Shown piece after piece: positions 26,134-34,392 of a stretch of DNA of 64,000 bases. The position numbers and the translations under genes were made by a program. Location: the NCBI GenBank assembly GCA_003260025.2, contig QFZU02000017.1, forward strand, positions 1-64,000. Reading direction: 5' to 3'. A model generated the notes under the pieces. That model saw only the letters and a list, made by a program, of their open reading frames with translations, had not been told where the DNA came from and did no database searches. How positions within the stretch are numbered: the stretch's first letter is position 1; the number at the start of each line of letters is the position of its first letter. This DNA is from Microbispora triticiradicis. Lineage in GTDB: Bacteria > Actinomycetota > Actinomycetes > Streptosporangiales > Streptosporangiaceae.

Positions 26134-27192
26134 CTAGTCGGGAATTGGGCCCAGCCCGAGAACGGCGCGCAGAGCGTTCTCCAGGTCGGTGGCGCGATCG
26201 AAACCGCCGGCATGGCCGGTGAGGAAGGCGAAGGTGTAGCCGGAGGCTCCGGCGTAGTTGCCGCCCAGGCCGCCCATCCCGTAGTCGTCACCCTCGACGC
26301 CGAAACCCAGCCCCCAGCTCGCCTGTGCCCCGAAAACCGCGTCCATCCCCGAGCGCTGGGCGGTGGTGGCCTCGGCAAGCAGGTCGGCTGACAGCAGCCG
26401 CGGCAACGCGGAGTAGAACCCGGCGGCCGCGCGGGCGGTGCCGTGGCCGTTGACAGCGGGAATCTCGGCGGCCCGCCAAGTGGCGGAGTTGACCACAGCC
26501 GGGTCCTGGGCACCGAGCGGATTGCCGATCGCCCGGTGGTAGAGGCCGGGTTTGCCGTCCAGCGCGGCGGCGCGGAAGGCCGGGGTCAAGCCGGTCAGCT
26601 CGATCGCCCGTGCCTGTTCGGCGGGGCCGAGGCCGATGTGAAAGTCCAGCTCGTGTGGACCGCAGACCTCCTCGGCGAGAAAACGGCCGAGCGTCCGCCC
26701 GTCGGTGCGCCGGACCAGTTCACCGACCAGGTGCCCGTAGAACAATGCCGACTCGCCGTGCGCGGTGCCCGGCTCCCACGACGGCTCCTGCGCGGCGAGA
26801 AGCGCGCACAGCCGGTCCCAGTCGTACAAGGTCTCGGTGGGCACCGGTTGGTCCAGTGCCACCACGCCGGCCTGGTGCGACAGGACATGCCGTACGGTCG
26901 CCGGCGCGGTGAACTCGGGCCAGTAGCGCTGCATCGGGGCGTCCAACTCCAGCACGCCCCGATCGACGAGGAGCAACGCACAGACCGCCGCGAACGGTTT
27001 GGTCACGGAGTACGGCATGACGATGCTGTCGCGTGACCAGCCGGGTCCTCCCCACAGGTCGACGATCCATCGGCCGTCCAGCTGGGCGGCGACCGCTGCC
27101 CCCGCTCCTCCAGCCTGCCGCTTCAGCACATCGGCGAAAACGTCCCGTACCTGTTCGAAACCCGGTTCCACCGTTCCGTTGACCACGGCCAC
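26134..27192 (-). CDS. serine hydrolase of the class C beta-lactamase/EstB family
   Basis: The 352-residue protein has the SxxK motif SVTK at 62-65 (MPYSVTKPFAAVCALLL) and a tyrosine motif YGH in LFYGHLVGELVRR in place of YxN. Near the C-terminus GGNYAGASGYTFAFLTGHAG fits the third box. There is no signal peptide, so it is more likely a cytoplasmic esterase or peptidase than a true beta-lactamase. It converges with the DUF1801 gene. Confidence 0.87.
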   Translation of the reverse strand: MAVVNGTVEPGFEQVRDVFADVLKRQAGGAGAAVAAQLDGRWIVDLWGGPGWSRDSIVMPYSVTKPFAAVCALLLVDRGVLELDAPMQRYWPEFTAPATVRHVLSHQAGVVALDQPVPTETLYDWDRLCALLAAQEPSWEPGTAHGESALFYGHLVGELVRRTDGRTLGRFLAEEVCGPHELDFHIGLGPAEQARAIELTGLTPAFRAAALDGKPGLYHRAIGNPLGAQDPAVVNSATWRAAEIPAVNGHGTARAAAGFYSALPRLLSADLLAEATTAQRSGMDAVFGAQASWGLGFGVEGDDYGMGGLGGNYAGASGYTFAFLTGHAGGFDRATDLENALRAVLGLGPIPD

Positions 27193-27306
27193 TCACCCTA
27201 GGAACGGAGGTCGGCCGGAGGCAATCGGGATTCGGTCACCACAAACCGCCTGCGGGGAGCGGCACACACGCAGATGGACGCGCAAAGGCCCTCGCCGGTC
27301 ATCCGG

Positions 27307-27347
27307 GAGGGCCTCTGAGGTGGAGCCGCCTAAGGGAATCGAACCCT
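27307..27347. repeat. 41-bp copy of the tRNA-Thr 3' end (putative att site, left)
   Basis: The 41 bases are identical to 29644-29684. They include the last part of tRNA-Thr (T-arm 3' side and acceptor stem) with CCA and the first arm of its terminator. A related terminator hairpin (AGGCCCTC/GAGGGCCT, 27287-27314) continues to the left. Past 27347 the tRNA match stops completely. This is the pattern left by integration into the 3' end of a tRNA gene. Confidence 0.8.
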
Positions 27348-27467
27348 GCCTCCGGCGTCGAGACTCATACCGCACCGCTTGGCCGCAATCCCGAAGAGCC
27401 TGCGGTCCGGCTTGCGAATACCCTCGATCCCCGAGAGCGCGTACGCGTCCCCAGCCTCGGCCAATCT
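27348..27467 (-). pseudogene. truncated HAD-superfamily hydrolase fragment
   Basis: Forty codons read LAEAGDAYALSGIEGIRKPDRRLFGIAAKRCG, the motif III region of HAD phosphatases (G-x-RKPD-x-xxF). The similarity ends exactly at 27348, the first base beyond the 41-bp tRNA copy. The catalytic DxD N-terminus and the C-terminal acidic motif are missing. It seems to have been cut by the event that created the repeat. Confidence 0.6.
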
Positions 27468-27757
27468 CGTCTGCTGTGATGTGGGGCCGCCCGCCGCTGC
27501 GCCTGGAGCCCGGCGTCGCGCGGTCACCTTAATCCGCCCCTGACCTGAAGCGGCAGCGCCATCGGCGACCCGGCCGCCCGTCCGGGGACGCAGTCGCCGA
27601 CGTCGTCACGACTTGACGTGGCCGTACGGGCGGACGGTGCGGGGGGCAGCGGGGCACACGAAAGCGAAACAGGAAATCTTATGGCCCCAATTTCCCCTTA
27701 GTTGGACCCCATTAGCGGGCGACCGACGCCAAGATTCTAGAGCCTCTAAAAATCGAG

Positions 27758-28102
27758 GTGGCCGCAGGGTCGGACTATGACGAGGAGTACACCATCGAGA
27801 CCGGCCCCGATGGCGTCCAGTACAAGGTCAAAACTAAGATCGACCACAAGCCGCTGATTGATCTTCAGGGGAATCCGAAGCCGCTACGCGTGCCGCTAAT
27901 TCAGCTCGCGATCAGTACAACTAGCTGCACCACCTCTGGCGGCAGCTTCCTCCCTGGTCCGGTTCGAGTCAAGTATGGCACATGGGTTTTCCCGAATTAC
28001 CGGTGCTACACGGGCGTGGGGACTACGCAACCCCACATCACCGGTGTCGATGAAATCTACGGCGGGTACTGGTACGGCACCATTACCTCCGGGCTCCCAT
28101 GA
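27758..28102 (+). CDS. small orphan protein, unknown function
   Basis: The 114-residue frame starts at a GTG without a convincing ribosome site. It has an acidic start (GSDYDEEYTIETGPDG) and a Tyr/Gly-rich end with two Cys (TTSCTTSGG, PNYRCYTG). The frame stays open 12 codons upstream without a start codon, so it may be a 5'-truncated gene. Codon use is less GC-biased than in the neighbours. No family is recognised. Confidence 0.4.
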   Translation: MAAGSDYDEEYTIETGPDGVQYKVKTKIDHKPLIDLQGNPKPLRVPLIQLAISTTSCTTSGGSFLPGPVRVKYGTWVFPNYRCYTGVGTTQPHITGVDEIYGGYWYGTITSGLP

Positions 28103-28251
28103 AATGCACACCCAGCACACCCAGCACACCCGAAGCCGTACCCGTTCCTGTGGCGAAAGCTTCCCTCTTTCGTGGGACTGGGCGCGCCGGGGTGACGGCC
28201 TGCTGAGCAGGCACAAGGTGGTATCGCAACCATTGGGGTGTCAGGTTGAGC

Positions 28252-28281
28252 TTGACACTCTATCGCTTGTCAACCTTTACT
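28252..28281 (+). promoter_or_regulatory. consensus promoter with TTGACA inverted repeat, leaderless
   Basis: TTGACA (28252-28257) and TTTACT (28276-28281) are 18 bases apart, and the ATG at 28288 starts six bases after the -10. TGTCAA at 28268-28273 forms an inverted repeat with the -35, and a third TTGACA lies at 28281-28286. No ribosome site is present. The three half-sites suggest repressor binding. Confidence 0.55.
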
Positions 28282-28287
28282 TGACAT

Positions 28288-29037
28288 ATGAGCCATGCCA
28301 CTTCCGCTGCCCCTGAGTCGACGGACGAAAGCAGGCCCAGATCAGCAGGCTTCTCTCCAGCCACAATCGCCCGTCTGGCGGTGTCAGAACAGGCACGTGT
28401 TCTGGCCGACAGCACCGCTTTGCTTGTGCCTACCCCGCCGAGCCCCCATGCCGGCGGAAGCCGACTCGTCGAGGACGCCGCCAGACTGGTCGAAGAAGCG
28501 CAGCGCTTGCTGACCCTCGCAGTGATCTATGAGCGGACGCAGGACGTCAGCTGGGAACGCATAGGCCTCGCTCTGGGGAAAGTCAGCCGTAAGACGGTTA
28601 GCCGCCAAGCCGCCCACGAGCGATATGTCAACGCGGAGCGAGACTTCCACCGCCGACTTTTGTATGCGTGGTTGTTGCCCGAGCGCGCCGGCGAACTGCT
28701 GGCCACGGCCGACCACCTTGATCAGATCATCACCCGCCTGAATGCTTGGGTGAGCGCTCGGCAAGAGTTGCGTGAACAATCGCCTACTGTCAGTCTCGCA
28801 CCACTGAGCACAAGTGAGCGCTCAGCACTGATCGGCGAGGCCGAGGCGCTGCTCGGAGCGATGCCCGATACCTCTGACGTCAGCGAGCAGGAGCATCGCG
28901 ATCTGGAGATCGGTCTGTGTCGCCGCAAAATCGAAGTGTACGAGGATCTCGCGGTCCAAGCGCCTGGCGAACTTCCTGTGCTCCAAGCCCTGGTCGACGC
29001 TCGTACTCGCTTGACAGAACTCCTTGGGACTGACTAG
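28288..29037 (+). CDS. orphan HTH-like helical protein of the tRNA-Thr island
   Basis: The 249-residue, mostly helical protein has a plausible helix-turn-helix at about 87-113 (VSWERIGLALGKVSRKTVSRQAAHERY), preceded by a helical segment rich in Ala and Glu. The C-terminal half holds coiled-coil-like helices (SEQEHRDLEIGLCRRKIEVYEDLA). It is probably a DNA-binding regulator of the island. The leaderless promoter with TTGACA dyads directly upstream could be its own operator. No named family is recognised. Confidence 0.6.
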   Translation: MSHATSAAPESTDESRPRSAGFSPATIARLAVSEQARVLADSTALLVPTPPSPHAGGSRLVEDAARLVEEAQRLLTLAVIYERTQDVSWERIGLALGKVSRKTVSRQAAHERYVNAERDFHRRLLYAWLLPERAGELLATADHLDQIITRLNAWVSARQELREQSPTVSLAPLSTSERSALIGEAEALLGAMPDTSDVSEQEHRDLEIGLCRRKIEVYEDLAVQAPGELPVLQALVDARTRLTELLGTD

Positions 29038-29147
29038 CTGTCCTCGCCGGTACGACCTGCAGCGTCATCAGAGGTATACCCTCCCTCACGAGCACTAGGT
29101 ACGTCAGTCTGACGCGAGGCAGCAGTGGGTGGCTTACGTTGGCCGAT

Positions 29148-29440
29148 CCAGACCGTGAGCACGATGAACCGCTTGCGCCCGTTGACCTTCTTTCCCGCGT
29201 CGTAGCCGCGGGACTCGCGGCCGACGGTGTCTGCGCCCTTGACGCTCTGGGAGTCGATGGTGCCCGCCATTGGTTCCTCGGCTCGCCCCTGCGCCGCCCG
29301 AACCCGGCGCCGCAGCGCGGTGAGCATCTGCTCGGTGACTTTGGCTTCTTCCCAGCGGACGAAGTACCAGTACACGGTCTGCCAGGGCGGGAAGTCGACC
29401 GGCAGTTGCCGCCAGGCGCAGCCCGTCCGCACCACGTACA
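29148..29440 (-). pseudogene. IS5-family transposase remnant, inverted N-terminal/middle segment
   Basis: The minus strand reads YVVRTGCAWRQLPVDFPPW through GTIDSQSVKGADTVG to GKKVNGRKRFIVLTVW, the N-terminal and first catalytic (DDE Asp in TIDSQSVK) part of IS5-type transposases. The first roughly 40 residues and a few near the TVW end are missing. The remaining C-terminal part lies on the opposite strand immediately to the right. Confidence 0.75.
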
Positions 29441-29454
29441 AGCTGGTCGTCTGC

Positions 29455-29562
29455 ATGATGGCCGCCTCCGTCCAAGACTGTGACGGAGCCAAGACCACCC
29501 TGCTCAGCATGTACCTGGTCACGCCGGTCCGGTACGTGTTCGCCGACGCCGGCTTCGCCGGG
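29455..29562 (+). pseudogene. IS5-family transposase remnant, C-terminal segment
   Basis: The plus strand reads MAASVQDCDGAKTTLL then RYVFADAGFAG, the part holding the second catalytic Asp of IS5-type enzymes. In intact copies this directly follows the LTVW end of the inverted segment next door. The reading ends soon after FAG without the last catalytic Glu region. Confidence 0.7.
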
Positions 29563-29620
29563 AGCCAGCGGGGACAGGGTTTGCTCTGCCCGCACTCGAC
29601 GGCTGCTTTACGGAAACGAC

Positions 29621-29651
29621 AAAGGCCCCCACCGGATCCCGGTGAGGGCCT
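29621..29651 (-). terminator. tRNA-Thr terminator
   Basis: A 13-bp stem with one mismatch (29623-29635 with 29639-29651) is followed on the minus strand by a short U run. It starts just past the tRNA-Thr CCA end. A diverged copy lies at 27287-27314. Confidence 0.7.
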
Positions 29652-29684
29652 CTGAGGTGGAGCCGCCTAAGGGAATCGAACCCT
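29644..29684. repeat. 41-bp tRNA-Thr 3'-end sequence (putative att site, right)
   Basis: This is the copy inside the intact tRNA-Thr gene and its terminator, identical to 27307-27347. It marks the tRNA-proximal edge of the accessory island. Confidence 0.8.
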
Positions 29685-29734
29685 TGACCCCTTCATTACG
29701 AGTGAAGTGCTCTGGCCGACTGAGCTAAGGCGGC
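29658..29734 (-). tRNA. tRNA-Thr (anticodon CGT)
   Basis: A full cloverleaf on the minus strand has acceptor stem GCCGCCT/AGGCGGC, D-arm TAGCTCAGT, anticodon stem CTTCA/TGAAG with loop CTCGTAA (anticodon CGT, reading ACG), and T-arm GGTTCGATTCC. CCA is encoded. A TAGACT -10 element lies at 29761-29756 on the same strand. It is the integration target of the adjacent island. Confidence 0.95.
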
Positions 29735-30103
29735 ACGCCGCGTACGGCTTCGCACAGTCTACAGGGTCAGCCGGGCTCTCGTGCACCGGTCGCCGGCCGG
29801 TGTGCCGCGCCCGCACGGGCTGCCGCCGTACGCGGGAGACGGGCCGGCTCGGACGGCGGGCGAGGAAGATCGGCGGGGCCGGGTAAATTCTCCCTCGCCG
29901 CCTCGGGATCGTCCCTTTACCGGGAGACGGGACAAGCCCGGCGCAGGTGTCACAGGAGGAGCGCTCCGTCTCTGCCGGCCAGGTCATCCGGCCGGAGGGC
30001 GCCGCATGACATTCTCCGGAACCGCTCGCGTCCGGTGGCCGCTCCCGCCGGCAGGCGGCATGCTGGTCCTCGTCACGCAGACGACGGCAGGGGAACGACG
30101 AGC
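29735..30103. other. intergenic region between tRNA-Thr and the TAP-type peptidase
   Basis: The left end holds the tRNA-Thr promoter (minus-strand -10 TAGACT at 29761-29756). The right end holds the AGGGGA ribosome site of the peptidase gene. In between I see GC-rich short inverted repeats around 29790-29810 but no gene or known RNA element. Confidence 0.5.
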
Positions 30104-31705
30104 ATGCGACTGGCCGGCCAGACCGCGAAGGTCACACACAGGACGAAGCGGCGAAGCGATGGCCCGGGCCGGCGCCTGGCGGCCGCGGCGGTGATCGCGC
30201 TGCTGCCCGTCAGCGCCTGCTCCGCCCGCACCCCGGCCCCGTCGTCCCAGCAGCCCGGTGTGACCAAGGCGCTCCCGGCGATGCGGACGCCCGCGTCGGA
30301 GCTGCGCCCCTTCTACGAGCAGCGGCCCGACTGGAGCGACTGCGGCGACGGCTTCCAGTGCGCCAGGATCCAGGTCCCTCTCGACTACACCAAGCCCTCC
30401 GGCGAGCGCATCGAGCTCAGCGCGATCCGCCTCCCGGCCTCCGGCACGCGGGCCGGCTCGCTGCTCATCAACCCCGGCGGACCGGGCGGATCGGGCATCC
30501 AGTACGCGCGGGCCGCCAAGTCTGTGGTCAGTGAGCGGGTGCGCGAGCAGTACGACGTCGTCGGCTTCGATCCGCGCGGCGTCGGCGAGTCGACTCCCGT
30601 CCACTGCATGACCGGCGCCCAGCTCGACAAGTACGTCGGCATGGACTCCAGCCCGGACAGCCCGGCGGAGGTCACCGAGCTGGACAATGCGTCCAAGCAG
30701 TTCGCGGAGCGGTGTGAAGCCCAGTCGGCCCGCCTGCTGCCGCACGTGGGCACGGCCGACGCGGCCAGGGACATGGACGTCCTGCGCGGCGTCCTGGGCG
30801 ACGCCGGGCTCACCTACCTGGGCAAGTCGTACGGCACCTACCTCGGCGCGATGTACGCCGAGCTGTTCCCCAAGAACGTGCGGGCGCTGGTGCTCGACGG
30901 CGCGGTGGACCCGGCCATGTCGGCCATCAAGTCCAACGAGGTGCAGGCCAAGGGCTTCGAGGTGGCGCTGAGGGCGTTCGCCGAAGACTGCTTCCTCGAC
31001 GGCGCCTGCCCCTTCACGAGCCGTACGGTCGACGGCGCGATGAAGGAGATCAGCGACCTGCTGGCGAGGGCCGACCGGCAGCCGCTGAAGAACGATCTCG
31101 GCGACGGCCGGGTCGTCAACGAGGCGTGGACGGTGCTCGGCATCGCCACCCCGCTCTACGAGCGCACCGCGTGGCCCCAGCTGCGGCAGGCCCTGGGCCA
31201 GGCCATGACCCACGGCAACGGCACGTCCCTGCTGCGGATGGCCGACCTGCTGGTCGACCGCCGATCCGACGGGACGTACTCGAACCAGACCGAGGCGAAC
31301 ATGGCCGTCAACTGCGTGGACCACCGCTATCCCACGTCGCTCGACGCGTACGGCAAGGCCGCCGACGCGGCCGGGAAGACGGCCCCGCACTTCGGGCCGT
31401 TCGTGATGTGGGGTTCGCTGCCCTGCGCGTACTGGCCGGCGAAGTCGGCCGAGGCCGACAAGCCGATCAAGGGCGCGGGCGCGCCGCCCATCCTCGTGGT
31501 CGGCACGCTGCGCGACCCCGCCACGCCGTACGAGTGGGCGCAGGGGCTCGCGAAGGAGCTGACCTCGGGCGTGCTGCTGGGCTACGACGGCGACGGCCAC
31601 ACGGCCTACCGCAGCGGCTCGACCTGCGTGGACACCGCGGTCGACGACTACCTGCTCACGCTGCGCGCGCCCAAGAACGGCACGGTCTGCCCGAAGGCGA
31701 CCTGA
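30104..31705 (+). CDS. TAP-type alpha/beta hydrolase lipoprotein (tripeptidyl aminopeptidase-like)
   Basis: The 533-residue secreted lipoprotein resembles Streptomyces tripeptidyl aminopeptidases (SlpD/E, TAP). The lipobox is LLPVSAC. The alpha/beta hydrolase core has the oxyanion loop NPGGPGGSG, the nucleophile GKSYGTYLG, the Asp region VVGTLRDPATPYEWA and the His in GDGHTAYRSGS, followed by the TAP-like C-terminal domain with Cys pairs. It would release short peptides outside the cell. The position next to tRNA-Thr and the tmk-holB-PSP1 block is conserved in actinomycetes. Confidence 0.9.
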   Translation: MRLAGQTAKVTHRTKRRSDGPGRRLAAAAVIALLPVSACSARTPAPSSQQPGVTKALPAMRTPASELRPFYEQRPDWSDCGDGFQCARIQVPLDYTKPSGERIELSAIRLPASGTRAGSLLINPGGPGGSGIQYARAAKSVVSERVREQYDVVGFDPRGVGESTPVHCMTGAQLDKYVGMDSSPDSPAEVTELDNASKQFAERCEAQSARLLPHVGTADAARDMDVLRGVLGDAGLTYLGKSYGTYLGAMYAELFPKNVRALVLDGAVDPAMSAIKSNEVQAKGFEVALRAFAEDCFLDGACPFTSRTVDGAMKEISDLLARADRQPLKNDLGDGRVVNEAWTVLGIATPLYERTAWPQLRQALGQAMTHGNGTSLLRMADLLVDRRSDGTYSNQTEANMAVNCVDHRYPTSLDAYGKAADAAGKTAPHFGPFVMWGSLPCAYWPAKSAEADKPIKGAGAPPILVVGTLRDPATPYEWAQGLAKELTSGVLLGYDGDGHTAYRSGSTCVDTAVDDYLLTLRAPKNGTVCPKAT

Positions 31706-31712
31706 CAGGCGG

Positions 31713-33899
31713 TTACGAACGGGCCGGTACGCGACGCGTGCCGGCCCGTTCGACGACCGTCGCCCCGGTCTCGGACTCCAGCGCCGGGGCGTACCCCGCG
31801 GCGCGCAACCGCGCGAGGGTCTCCTCCTCGCCGGCGGCGCTGATCAGCACGGTGGGTGCGATCTTGCGCAGCCCCAGCGCGCGCAGCGCCTGCGCACGGG
31901 CGAGTTCCTCGATCAGCGCCTCGTCGTCGGCGCGGAGGCAGCACCCGGACCGCACCACCCGGATCCGGCCGTGTACCCGGGCCGTGTCCTTGACCAGGTA
32001 TTCGAGGGTCTGCGGCAGCGGCCCCTCTGCGGCCTCGGCGAGCCGCGCGAGCAGGTCGTCGGCCTCGTAGCCCTGGTCGAACGCGCGGCGCACGGTCGCC
32101 GCGCTCAGCCGCCAGACCACCGCGTGCCCTTCCGACTCGCGCTCCGCGACGCCGTCCAGCAGTTCGGCGAGGGACGGGTCGGGCATCCCGGGCACCACCG
32201 CCGTCAGGTCGGCCTGGAACCGGGCGGTGGCCTGGGCGGGCGGCAGCATGGCCGACAGGGCCGTGGTCAGCGCGGCCTCCGGCGACCGCCACGCCTCACC
32301 GCTGACCAGCAGGTCCCGTACGGCGTGCCCGACGGCCGTGAGGGCGCCACCGGCGGTCACGCCGAGCAGCCCGGCCTCGCGCAGGATGGCGCCCGCCTGC
32401 TCGGCGCCGAGCCGCGCGGCCGAGACGTGATGGGGACGATGCCAGGCGGCGCGGAGCATCAGGTAATGGAGGCCGTCCGGCGGAAGGCCCCTCCCTGGAG
32501 GCACCGCGGCGAGGGCTTCGAGCAGGGCGTACCTGAGGCTGACCGCGTGCGGGTCGGTGGGCTCGGTGAGGGCGACGGGCGTCCCGGCCTCCGCGGGCCA
32601 GTGGGTGTAGGTCGCGGGCAGGGTCGCCCAGGTCCCGATGATCCTGGCCAGCCGCTCGACGGGCGACCGCTTGAGCCAGGTGTCGTACTCGGTGGTGGGC
32701 AGCAGGTTCACCACCGGTTCGGGCAGCCTGCCGCGGTGGCCCTTCGGACGCGGCACCGGCTCGGCGTACAGGCCGAGCAGCTCCGCCTGCGTGGCCAGGT
32801 CGATCCAGAACCTCGCGAGGTCCTCGCCCACGCCGGCGGCCTTCGCGATGCGCCTGGTGTCCCGCACCGCCAGACCGCCGGCCTTGCGCAGGGTGGGCGG
32901 CTGATCGACGCACGCCGCGAGCAGACGTTCGATCTGGGAGAGCGCGGAGGTGGCGGCCGCCTGCGCGGTCCCCTCCGCCCCGTCCGCACCGGGGAGGTCG
33001 TCCGGGGGCGGCGGCGGATCGGGGGTGAACGGCACGCGCGGCCCGCCGAGGACCGCCGTGGCCACCTCGAACGGCACCTCCGCCACGTCGGGCGGCCCCG
33101 CCGGGAGCAGCAGGCCGTGCGCCACCAGCCAGTCGGTGGCCGGGTCGCCGGAACCCCCGGGGCGGACGACGTACCTGACGTTGTGCTGGTAGCCGTACCC
33201 GCTGTGGACCTGGTAGGCGTGGGTGCGCAGCCGTGATCCGTGCCCGACGAGGCGGAGCAGCCAGTCCCGTACGGACGCGGGGGCGCCCGCGACCAGGGCC
33301 CGCACCCGCTCGGGGTCAGCCAGCAGGCCGAGCACGTTCCGTTCCGCGACCTCCCGTACGCGGGCGTTCGGGAACCCCAGGACTTCGGCGATCGCGTGGA
33401 CCTCCGGGGGGTTGAAGTGCGCGGCGAGAAGCTCGGCGGCGGGACGCCCGAGCCCCGTCTCGCCGGCGAGGTCCAGGTGGACCGCGCCGGGCACGATCAC
33501 CTGGTCGCCGTGCGGCGGGAGCACCAGCGCCATGCCCGCCAACTGGTCCAGTACGGCGTCGGCGGCCGTACGGCGGTCGAGGCAGGGCCCGGCCAGCAGG
33601 TCGAGCACGTCGGCGCGGGGCACGGCGCGGGAGGCCGGATCGTCCCCCTCCAGGTGATAACCCAGCGGCCCGTGCCGCTGCGCCGCCAGCCAGGCGACGG
33701 CCGCGAGCACCTGACGCTGGGGCAGGGTGCAGAACCTGACGAGCGGCACCACCGCCTGCCGCCGGAGCAGCAGCCGGGCCAGGTCCTGCGGCGGGATGTC
33801 CTCGTCGACGACGAAGCCCACCCGGGCGAGCAGCAGCCGCCGCTCGTCGGGCGACCTGGTTCTCAACCACGTGGTCAGAAGCCGGGGCGTGCTCACCAC
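31713..33899 (-). CDS. helicase-associated (XPB/Ssl2-like C-terminal) domain protein
   Basis: The 728-residue protein is of the actinobacterial helicase C-terminal-like family (similar in layout to Mycobacterium Rv0862c). It lacks any Walker motif and is not itself a helicase. The N-terminal half carries winged-helix-like repeats (PPQDLARLLLRRQAVVPLVRFCTLPQRQVLAAV). The C-terminus has the domain ending GSCCLRADDEALIEELARAQALRALGLRKIAPTVLISAAG-type sequence found beside XPB. A role in DNA repair is inferred from the family only. Its 3' end overlaps a large inverted repeat shared with the convergent peptidase. Confidence 0.8.
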   Translation of the reverse strand: MVSTPRLLTTWLRTRSPDERRLLLARVGFVVDEDIPPQDLARLLLRRQAVVPLVRFCTLPQRQVLAAVAWLAAQRHGPLGYHLEGDDPASRAVPRADVLDLLAGPCLDRRTAADAVLDQLAGMALVLPPHGDQVIVPGAVHLDLAGETGLGRPAAELLAAHFNPPEVHAIAEVLGFPNARVREVAERNVLGLLADPERVRALVAGAPASVRDWLLRLVGHGSRLRTHAYQVHSGYGYQHNVRYVVRPGGSGDPATDWLVAHGLLLPAGPPDVAEVPFEVATAVLGGPRVPFTPDPPPPPDDLPGADGAEGTAQAAATSALSQIERLLAACVDQPPTLRKAGGLAVRDTRRIAKAAGVGEDLARFWIDLATQAELLGLYAEPVPRPKGHRGRLPEPVVNLLPTTEYDTWLKRSPVERLARIIGTWATLPATYTHWPAEAGTPVALTEPTDPHAVSLRYALLEALAAVPPGRGLPPDGLHYLMLRAAWHRPHHVSAARLGAEQAGAILREAGLLGVTAGGALTAVGHAVRDLLVSGEAWRSPEAALTTALSAMLPPAQATARFQADLTAVVPGMPDPSLAELLDGVAERESEGHAVVWRLSAATVRRAFDQGYEADDLLARLAEAAEGPLPQTLEYLVKDTARVHGRIRVVRSGCCLRADDEALIEELARAQALRALGLRKIAPTVLISAAGEEETLARLRAAGYAPALESETGATVVERAGTRRVPARS
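31716..31752. terminator. 37-nt near-perfect inverted repeat between convergent genes
   Basis: Arms CGAACGGGCCGG and CCGGCCCGTTCG extend inward through TACGCG and CGCGTG with one T-G wobble, leaving a single central base. It lies inside the last codons of the helicase-associated gene and 11 bases past the peptidase stop. It could terminate both transcripts. Confidence 0.7.
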
Positions 33900-33948
33900 G
33901 GCACCCTACCCGCGGTCCACCGGCCGCCGACCCTTCACCCGGAGGTCC

Positions 33949-34278
33949 TCAGCCCGCGTGCTCCGCGGCCCAGGCGCAGATGGCGGCCAGCGGTTCGCGC
34001 AGCGTACGGCCGAGATCGGTCAGCGCGTACTCGACGTGCTGGGGCGCGGTGTCCTTGACGACCCGGCGTTCGACCATGCCGTCCGCCTCCATGCCGCGCA
34101 ACGTCTCGGTCAGCACCTTCTGGGTGATGCCCGGCAGCCGGCGGCGCAACTGGCCGGGCCGCTGGGGCCCGGCCAGCAACGCGTAGATCACCAGCACCCG
34201 CCACTTCGCCGCGAACCGCTCCAGCGCCTGCCGCGTCGCGCAGGTCTCCTGCAGTACGTCCGGAATCACCGGATCCAT
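33949..34278 (-). CDS. HxlR family transcriptional regulator
   Basis: The 109-residue winged-helix protein starts MDPVIPDVLQETCATRQALERFAAKW and includes LLAGPQRPGQLRRRLPGITQKVLTETLRGMEADGMVERRV, the HxlR DNA-binding core. The Cys at 13 is often redox- or ligand-sensing in this family. It is divergent from an alpha/beta hydrolase gene, its probable target. AGGGAGACGAG precedes the ATG. Confidence 0.9.
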   Translation of the reverse strand: MDPVIPDVLQETCATRQALERFAAKWRVLVIYALLAGPQRPGQLRRRLPGITQKVLTETLRGMEADGMVERRVVKDTAPQHVEYALTDLGRTLREPLAAICAWAAEHAG

Positions 34279-34301
34279 CTCGTCTCCCTGCCCTGTGGGA
34301 T

Positions 34302-34319
34302 AGGTACCTCGAAGTGCCT
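34302..34319. promoter_or_regulatory. imperfect dyad in the HxlR/hydrolase intergenic region
   Basis: AGGTAC and GTGCCT form an inverted repeat with one mismatch across a six-base spacer. It lies 24 bases from the regulator start in the divergent control region, where an HxlR dimer would bind. Confidence 0.4.
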
Positions 34320-34392
34320 TCTGGCGCCGTGGTTCAGGCACGCCTAGCCTCACGCTCACCGCGAGATCACACACTAGGACGGGGACGCGGGC

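Larger units (their letters stand above)
27348..29684. mobile_element. accessory island at tRNA-Thr, decayed
   Basis: About 2.3 kb lies between the two 41-bp tRNA-Thr copies. It contains a truncated HAD gene, two orphan ORFs on the plus strand and a rearranged IS5-type transposase. Parts, such as 27640-28290, are visibly less GC-rich than the flanks. No integrase is recognisable, so it is either a remnant or was moved by functions elsewhere. Confidence 0.65.

Noticed and set aside
26134-27192. Possible antibiotic-resistance beta-lactamase
   Set aside because: It lacks a signal peptide and the usual YxN and KTG boxes, so an EstB-like hydrolase is more likely.
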